A DNA stretch of 8,923 bases from an uncultured Nocardioides sp. Lineage in GTDB: Bacteria; Actinomycetota; Actinomycetes; Propionibacteriales; Nocardioidaceae. Shown in pieces: positions 6,119 through 8,923 of this stretch. The position numbers were made by a program, and so were the translations under genes. Within the stretch, counting starts at the first letter, position 1. Every line of letters starts with the position of its first letter. Below the pieces are notes generated by a model that ran no database searches, had not been told where the DNA came from, and saw only the letters and a program-made list of their open reading frames with translations. The stretch lies in NCBI RefSeq assembly GCF_946885725.1, contig NZ_CAMPGZ010000174.1, positions 1-8,923 on the forward strand, read 5' to 3'.

Positions 6119-7179
6119 GCGGCGTCCTGGCAGGTGGGCAGGTCGGCGTCCTCGTCCTCGGCGTACGCCTCGAGCGCCTCGACGGCCTCGTGCATCGTCG
6201 CGGTGCGGACCAGCTTGATCTCGTCCTCGCGCACGTCGGCGCCGAGCGCCGCGGAGCAGTTGTCGGCGGGCACCAGGAACAGCTCGGCGCCGGCGTCGGC
6301 GGCCGCGACGATCTTCTGCTGGATGCCGCCGATCGGGCCGACGTTTCCTTCCGAGTCGATGCTGCCGGTGCCGGCGACGTCGTTGCCGCCGGTGAGCGAG
6401 CCGGGGGTGAGCGTGTCGTAGACGGCGAGGGAGAAGATCAGCCCGGCACTGGGGCCGCCGATGTCCTCGTTGATGTTGACGCTGACGTCGAACGGGAAGT
6501 CGTAGCCGGTGCCGATCTCGACGCCCACCACGGCGCGGTCGGGGTCGTCCTTCGCCGCCTCGGCCTCGACCTCGACGGTGCGGCGCTTGCCGTCCCGGCG
6601 CACCACGAACGTCGCTGTCTCCCCCACCCCGGTGCGCTGGATGGCGTCGGAGACCTTGTCGACGTCGTCGATCCGGACCCCGTTGACCTCGAGCAGGTAG
6701 TCACGCGGCTCGAGCTTGCCGTCCGCGGGCGACCCCTTGGTCACGCCGTACACCTCGGTGAGCAACGGCAGGTCGAAGCCGAGCTCACGCAGCGCGACCG
6801 CGATCGCGGTGTCCTGCGAGGACACCATCTGCACGCTGCTCTCCCGGCGTACGTCGTCAACGGTCTGCTCCGGCGGGTAGATCACGTCGCGCGGGTAGAC
6901 CGCCCGGGTGCCGTCGAACCACGCCGACAGCGCCTCGAGCAGGTTGATCTCGACGCCGGGGCTCGTCACCGACACCGTCGTGAGGCGCAGGTCGCCCTCG
7001 GTCTCGAACGTCTCGTGGCCGTCGACCTGGATGACCTGGTCGCCGTCGTACTTCGCCAGCACGTCGACGGTCGGGCCGGGGCTCATCGTGACGTAGGGGA
7101 CGGGCAGGAACGCCGCCACCGCGATCAGAGCCGCGAGCAGCACGACCACCAGCACGCTGGAGACGGTGCGGCGGCTCAT
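6115..7179 (-). CDS. YlbL-type membrane-anchored PDZ-Lon protease
   Basis: This is an ATP-independent serine peptidase: it has a Lon proteolytic domain but no AAA+ domain. The 354-residue product has an N-terminal membrane anchor (8-27), an extracytoplasmic linker starting YVTMSPGPTVDVL, a PDZ domain (about 140-206, GVTKGSPADGKLEPRDYLLEVNGV) and a C-terminal Lon_C domain (about 215-340). The catalytic Ser244 (GGPSAGL) and Lys289 (GGIQQK) are both present, 45 residues apart as in Lon. The domains probably face outward, with the PDZ domain binding substrate C-termini. The start ATG 7179 has GAGAGG eight bases upstream; a GTG at 7185 is too close to that site. Its stop overlaps the PPA1309-family ATG by four bases. 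In Bacillus, YlbL has been linked to degradation of a cell-division inhibitor. The substrate here is unknown; the UPF0182 protein downstream is a candidate by context. Confidence 0.92.
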   Translation of the reverse strand: MSRRTVSSVLVVVLLAALIAVAAFLPVPYVTMSPGPTVDVLAKYDGDQVIQVDGHETFETEGDLRLTTVSVTSPGVEINLLEALSAWFDGTRAVYPRDVIYPPEQTVDDVRRESSVQMVSSQDTAIAVALRELGFDLPLLTEVYGVTKGSPADGKLEPRDYLLEVNGVRIDDVDKVSDAIQRTGVGETATFVVRRDGKRRTVEVEAEAAKDDPDRAVVGVEIGTGYDFPFDVSVNINEDIGGPSAGLIFSLAVYDTLTPGSLTGGNDVAGTGSIDSEGNVGPIGGIQQKIVAAADAGAELFLVPADNCSAALGADVREDEIKLVRTATMHEAVEALEAYAEDEDADLPTCQDAA

Positions 7180-7235
7180 GGGCACAGCCTCTCATTCCGA
7201 GCCCAGCCCACTCGTGCGAGGTCAGGACGGTGAAG

Positions 7236-7251
7236 CCGGCCGTCCGGCCGG
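7236..7251 (-). terminator. GC-rich hairpin after the small membrane protein gene
   Basis: CCGGCC (7236-7241) and GGCCGG (7246-7251) form a perfect 6-bp stem with a 4-base loop, beginning 6 bases after the stop codon of the upstream gene on the minus strand. No U-run follows. It may partly separate that gene from the protease gene. Confidence 0.3.
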
Positions 7252-7257
7252 TGAGGC

Positions 7258-7503
7258 TCAGGAGGACCGACGGGAGGGGCGTACGGCGACGCCGGTGCTG
7301 CGGTCGCGCGCCGGCGTCGGACGGGGCTTGCCGGCGGCGGGGTGCGCCTTGGTGATGGCGCGGGCGAACCGCTCGTGGTCGGCCTCGCGCCGCTGCGCCT
7401 GGACCGCCCGGTCGTCGGGGCGCGGCCGGCCGGCCCACGCCGCCCACAGCATCGCGACGGCGGTCACGACGGCCGCCGGCACCAGCCACGCCAGGATCTC
7501 CAC
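7258..7503 (-). CDS. Small single-pass membrane protein of unknown function
   Basis: The 81-residue product has one hydrophobic helix at about 4-24 (LAWLVPAAVVTAVAMLWAAWA), followed by a basic, Arg/Pro-rich cytosolic tail (RRSS at the end). The positive charge after the helix suggests N-out, C-in. I do not recognise a named family. The start is GTG 7503 (the next bases encode EILAWL); the upstream CTGGGG is only a weak ribosome site. The gene lies between moaE (71 bases upstream) and the PDZ-Lon protease (78 bases downstream), all on the same strand. Codon usage and GC resemble the neighbours, and no other gene explains this stretch, so I take it as real. Confidence 0.6.
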   Translation of the reverse strand: MEILAWLVPAAVVTAVAMLWAAWAGRPRPDDRAVQAQRREADHERFARAITKAHPAAGKPRPTPARDRSTGVAVRPSRRSS

Positions 7504-7558
7504 GGCCCCAGGCTACGAAGCCGAAGTCTCCCGGCGCCGGAGGCACGCCCAGTGTGGG

Positions 7559-7572
7559 GCGCGGAGCCGCGC
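7559..7572 (-). terminator. Short GC hairpin right after moaE
   Basis: GCGCG/CGCGC with a 4-base loop begins 2 bases after the moaE stop codon on the minus strand. There is no U-run. A 10-base palindrome CCGGCGCCGG follows at 7531-7540. This may be a weak terminator or mRNA 3'-end element. Confidence 0.28.
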
Positions 7573-7574
7573 GG

Positions 7575-8006
7575 TCAGGGCGTGCCGACCCACTCGTCGG
7601 TGCCGTCGGCGAACACCTGGTGCTTCCAGATCGGCACGGTCTGCTTGAGCCGGTCGATCAGTGCGCGCGAGGCGTCGAACGCCTCGCCGCGGTGCGCCGA
7701 CGCGGTCGCGACGACCACCGCCGCGTCGCCGATCGCCAGCGTGCCGATCCTGTGGACCGCGGCGAGCGCGCGTACGTCGTACTCCCGGGCGACCTCGTGG
7801 CACACGTCGCGCAGCCGGTCGAGCGCGGTGGGGTGCGCGGAGTAGTCCAGCCCGGTCACGCCCTTGCCGCCGTCGTGGTCGCGCACGGTGCCGACGAACA
7901 GCGTCAGCCCGCCGGACGCGGCGTCCGCCAGCGCATCGAGCACCTCCGGCACGTCGAGCGGGGTCTCACGGATCTCGCACAGCCGCACGACAGGACGATC
8001 GCTCAC
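7575..8006 (-). CDS. moaE: Molybdopterin synthase catalytic subunit MoaE
   Basis: MoaE forms a heterotetramer with thiocarboxylated MoaD and inserts two sulfurs into cyclic pyranopterin monophosphate to give molybdopterin, in the cytosol. The 143-residue product has family length. Motifs seen are FVGTVRDHDGGK (37-48, with R42), VHRIGTLAIGDAAVVVATASAHRGEAF (84-110) and RLKQTVPIWKHQVF (119-132). K121 and K128 correspond to the two catalytic lysines, and the C-terminus DEWVG is typical. No moaD lies beside it, so the partner subunit must be encoded elsewhere. The start is GTG 8006. No Shine-Dalgarno sequence precedes it, but a TAGGCT hexamer ends 7 bases before, which suggests a leaderless mRNA. 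It is divergent from the Zincin_2 gene and heads the minus-strand row. Confidence 0.95.
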   Translation of the reverse strand: MSDRPVVRLCEIRETPLDVPEVLDALADAASGGLTLFVGTVRDHDGGKGVTGLDYSAHPTALDRLRDVCHEVAREYDVRALAAVHRIGTLAIGDAAVVVATASAHRGEAFDASRALIDRLKQTVPIWKHQVFADGTDEWVGTP

Positions 8007-8013
8007 GCGGGCG

Positions 8014-8019
8014 AGCCTA
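8014..8019 (-). promoter_or_regulatory. Putative -10 of a leaderless moaE promoter
   Basis: On the minus strand TAGGCT fits the actinobacterial TANNNT -10. Seven bases separate it from the GTG, so transcription would start on or next to the start codon. No good -35 hexamer is visible at the expected distance, which is common in high-GC actinobacteria. Confidence 0.5.
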
Positions 8020-8038
8020 CGACTTGGGCCGTCCCGAG

Positions 8039-8044
8039 TACGTT
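8039..8044 (+). promoter_or_regulatory. Putative -10 of a leaderless Zincin_2 gene promoter
   Basis: TACGTT fits TANNNT and ends six bases before the ATG at 8051, placing the start of transcription on the A of ATG. The GGAGG at 8045-8049 leaves only one base before the ATG, too close to serve as a normal Shine-Dalgarno sequence, which favours the leaderless reading. No clear -35 is seen. Confidence 0.5.
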
Positions 8045-8050
8045 GGAGGC

Positions 8051-8923
8051 ATGAGCAACGAGCCCGGCGACCGTCCCGGCGACGACGACAACCCGTTCAA
8101 GGGGACCCCGTTCGAGCAGATGTTCCAGGCCTTCGGGGGCGCGTTCGGTGGGGGTGCCCCGGGGCAGGGCGGCCAGATGCCCGACCTCGGCGCGCTGATC
8201 CAGCAGATGCAGGCGATGATGCAGCCGCACGAGGGCTCCGTGAACTGGAACCTCGCCAAGGACGTCGCCCGCCGCACGGTCGCGAACGAGCCCGACCCCA
8301 CCCCGTCGGACCGCCAGCGCTCCGCGATCGCCGACGCGCTCCAGCTCGCCGACCACTGGCTCGACTCCGCCACCGACCTGCCGTCCGGCGTCAGCAGCGC
8401 CGCCGCGTGGAGCCGCGCCGAGTGGATCGAGGAGACCGTGGAGGTCTGGCGCCGGCTGGTGGAGCCGGTGGCCGAGCACGTCGTGTCCGCGATGGGCAGC
8501 GCGCTGCCCGAGGAGGCCAAGCAGGTCGCCGGCCCGCTGATGGGCATCCTCAACCAGGCCGGCGGCGCGATGTTCGGCACCCAGGTCGGCCAGGCGCTCG
8601 GCGGCCTCGCCACCGAGGTGCTGACCGCCTCCGACATCGGGCTGCCGCTCGGCCCGGCCGGCAAGGCCGCGCTGCTGCCGGCCAACGTGGCGAAGTTCGC
8701 CGAGGGCCTCGACGTCACCGAGGAGGACGTGCTGCTCTACCTCGCCCTGCGCGAGGCGGCGCACCAGCGGCTGTTCGGTCACGTGCCGTGGCTGCGCGCG
8801 CACCTGCTCGGCGCGGTGGAGGACTACGGCCGCGGCACCACGATCGACGTGGCCAAGATCGAGGAGTCGGTGCGCGGCATCGACCCGATGAACCCGGCCG
8901 CCCTGCAGGAGGCCCTGGAGGGC
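8051..8923 (+). CDS. Zincin_2 (DUF2342) zinc-metalloprotease-like protein, N-terminal part
   Basis: The gene runs off the window; 291 residues are visible of a family that usually has about 450-480. These actinobacterial proteins are annotated as zinc-dependent metalloproteases or putative hydrolases, and their substrate is unknown. The N-terminus is acidic and then Gly/Gln/Met-rich (NPFKGTPFEQMFQAFGG, about 14-30; QQMQAMM, 51-57). A helical region EGSVNWNLAKDVARRTVA (61-78) follows, then DRQRSAIADALQLADHWLD (87-105) and a glycine-rich segment AGGAMFGTQVGQALGGLA (170-187). The segment LREAAHQRLFGHVPWLRAHL (233-252) holds E235, H238 and H244, the likely zinc site. No signal peptide is seen, so it is probably cytosolic. 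The conserved NPFKGTPF close to the start supports ATG 8051. It is divergent from moaE across 44 bases. Confidence 0.88.
   Translation, partial: MSNEPGDRPGDDDNPFKGTPFEQMFQAFGGAFGGGAPGQGGQMPDLGALIQQMQAMMQPHEGSVNWNLAKDVARRTVANEPDPTPSDRQRSAIADALQLADHWLDSATDLPSGVSSAAAWSRAEWIEETVEVWRRLVEPVAEHVVSAMGSALPEEAKQVAGPLMGILNQAGGAMFGTQVGQALGGLATEVLTASDIGLPLGPAGKAALLPANVAKFAEGLDVTEEDVLLYLALREAAHQRLFGHVPWLRAHLLGAVEDYGRGTTIDVAKIEESVRGIDPMNPAALQEALEG

Noticed and set aside
5902..7233. A 443-codon + strand frame opposite the PDZ-Lon protease and PPA1309 genes
   Set aside because: Its composition (Arg, Gly, Asp, Val, His repeats) is that of a shadow frame. The opposite strand has two recognisable proteins with conserved catalytic motifs and an ATGA overlap.
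7186..7257. A GGAATG element before the PDZ-Lon gene as an envelope-stress (ECF sigma) -35
   Set aside because: No matching -10 lies at the right distance before the start codon, since the downstream position falls inside the coding sequence.
8003..8803. A 266-codon - strand frame opposite the Zincin_2 gene
   Set aside because: It also overlaps the moaE start and promoter region, shows no family similarity, and the + strand frame carries a conserved protein.

Overview
The window is very GC-rich. It carries an initiator tRNA-fMet of actinobacterial type and a gene set (Zincin_2/DUF2342 protein, MoaE, PDZ-Lon protease, PPA1309-family protein, UPF0182 membrane protein) found together in high-GC Gram-positives. 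PPA1309 is named from a propionibacterial locus, so a member of the Propionibacteriales such as a Nocardioides-like organism is the best guess. This is an inference from family recognition, not a taxonomic result.

Left part (1 to about 2316) looks like one end of an integrative element next to the tRNA. It holds the C-terminal part of a CcdA/DsbD-like membrane protein (+), a convergent small Cys-rich (C-x2-C / C-x2-C) protein of unknown role (-), and a 310-residue tyrosine recombinase (-). The recombinase start lies about 185 bases from the 3' end of the tRNA-fMet gene (2316-2392, -). The stretch between them is non-coding and rich in dyads, including a perfect 13-bp hairpin 3 bases past the tRNA CCA end. 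The other end of the element and any second tRNA-end copy are outside the window.

Middle and right part (2392-8006, all -) is a chromosomal gene row transcribed right to left: moaE, a small single-TM protein, the YlbL-type PDZ-Lon protease, the PPA1309-family protein (its ATG overlaps the protease TGA), and the 1013-residue UPF0182 protein. The tRNA follows, with its own good -35/-10 promoter. GC-rich hairpins without U-tracts sit at most of the non-overlapping gene junctions.

From 8051 to the window edge (+) a Zincin_2 (DUF2342) metalloprotease-like gene runs divergently from moaE. In the 44-base gap each gene has a TANNNT -10 hexamer 6-7 bases before its start codon, which predicts leaderless mRNAs from two overlapping back-to-back promoters. 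Biologically, the right part combines molybdopterin synthesis (MoaE) with a poorly understood envelope set: a membrane-anchored Lon-like protease, a cytosolic partner of unknown function and a giant membrane protein with a large external domain. No CRISPR array, rRNA, insertion sequence or recognisable defence system was seen.
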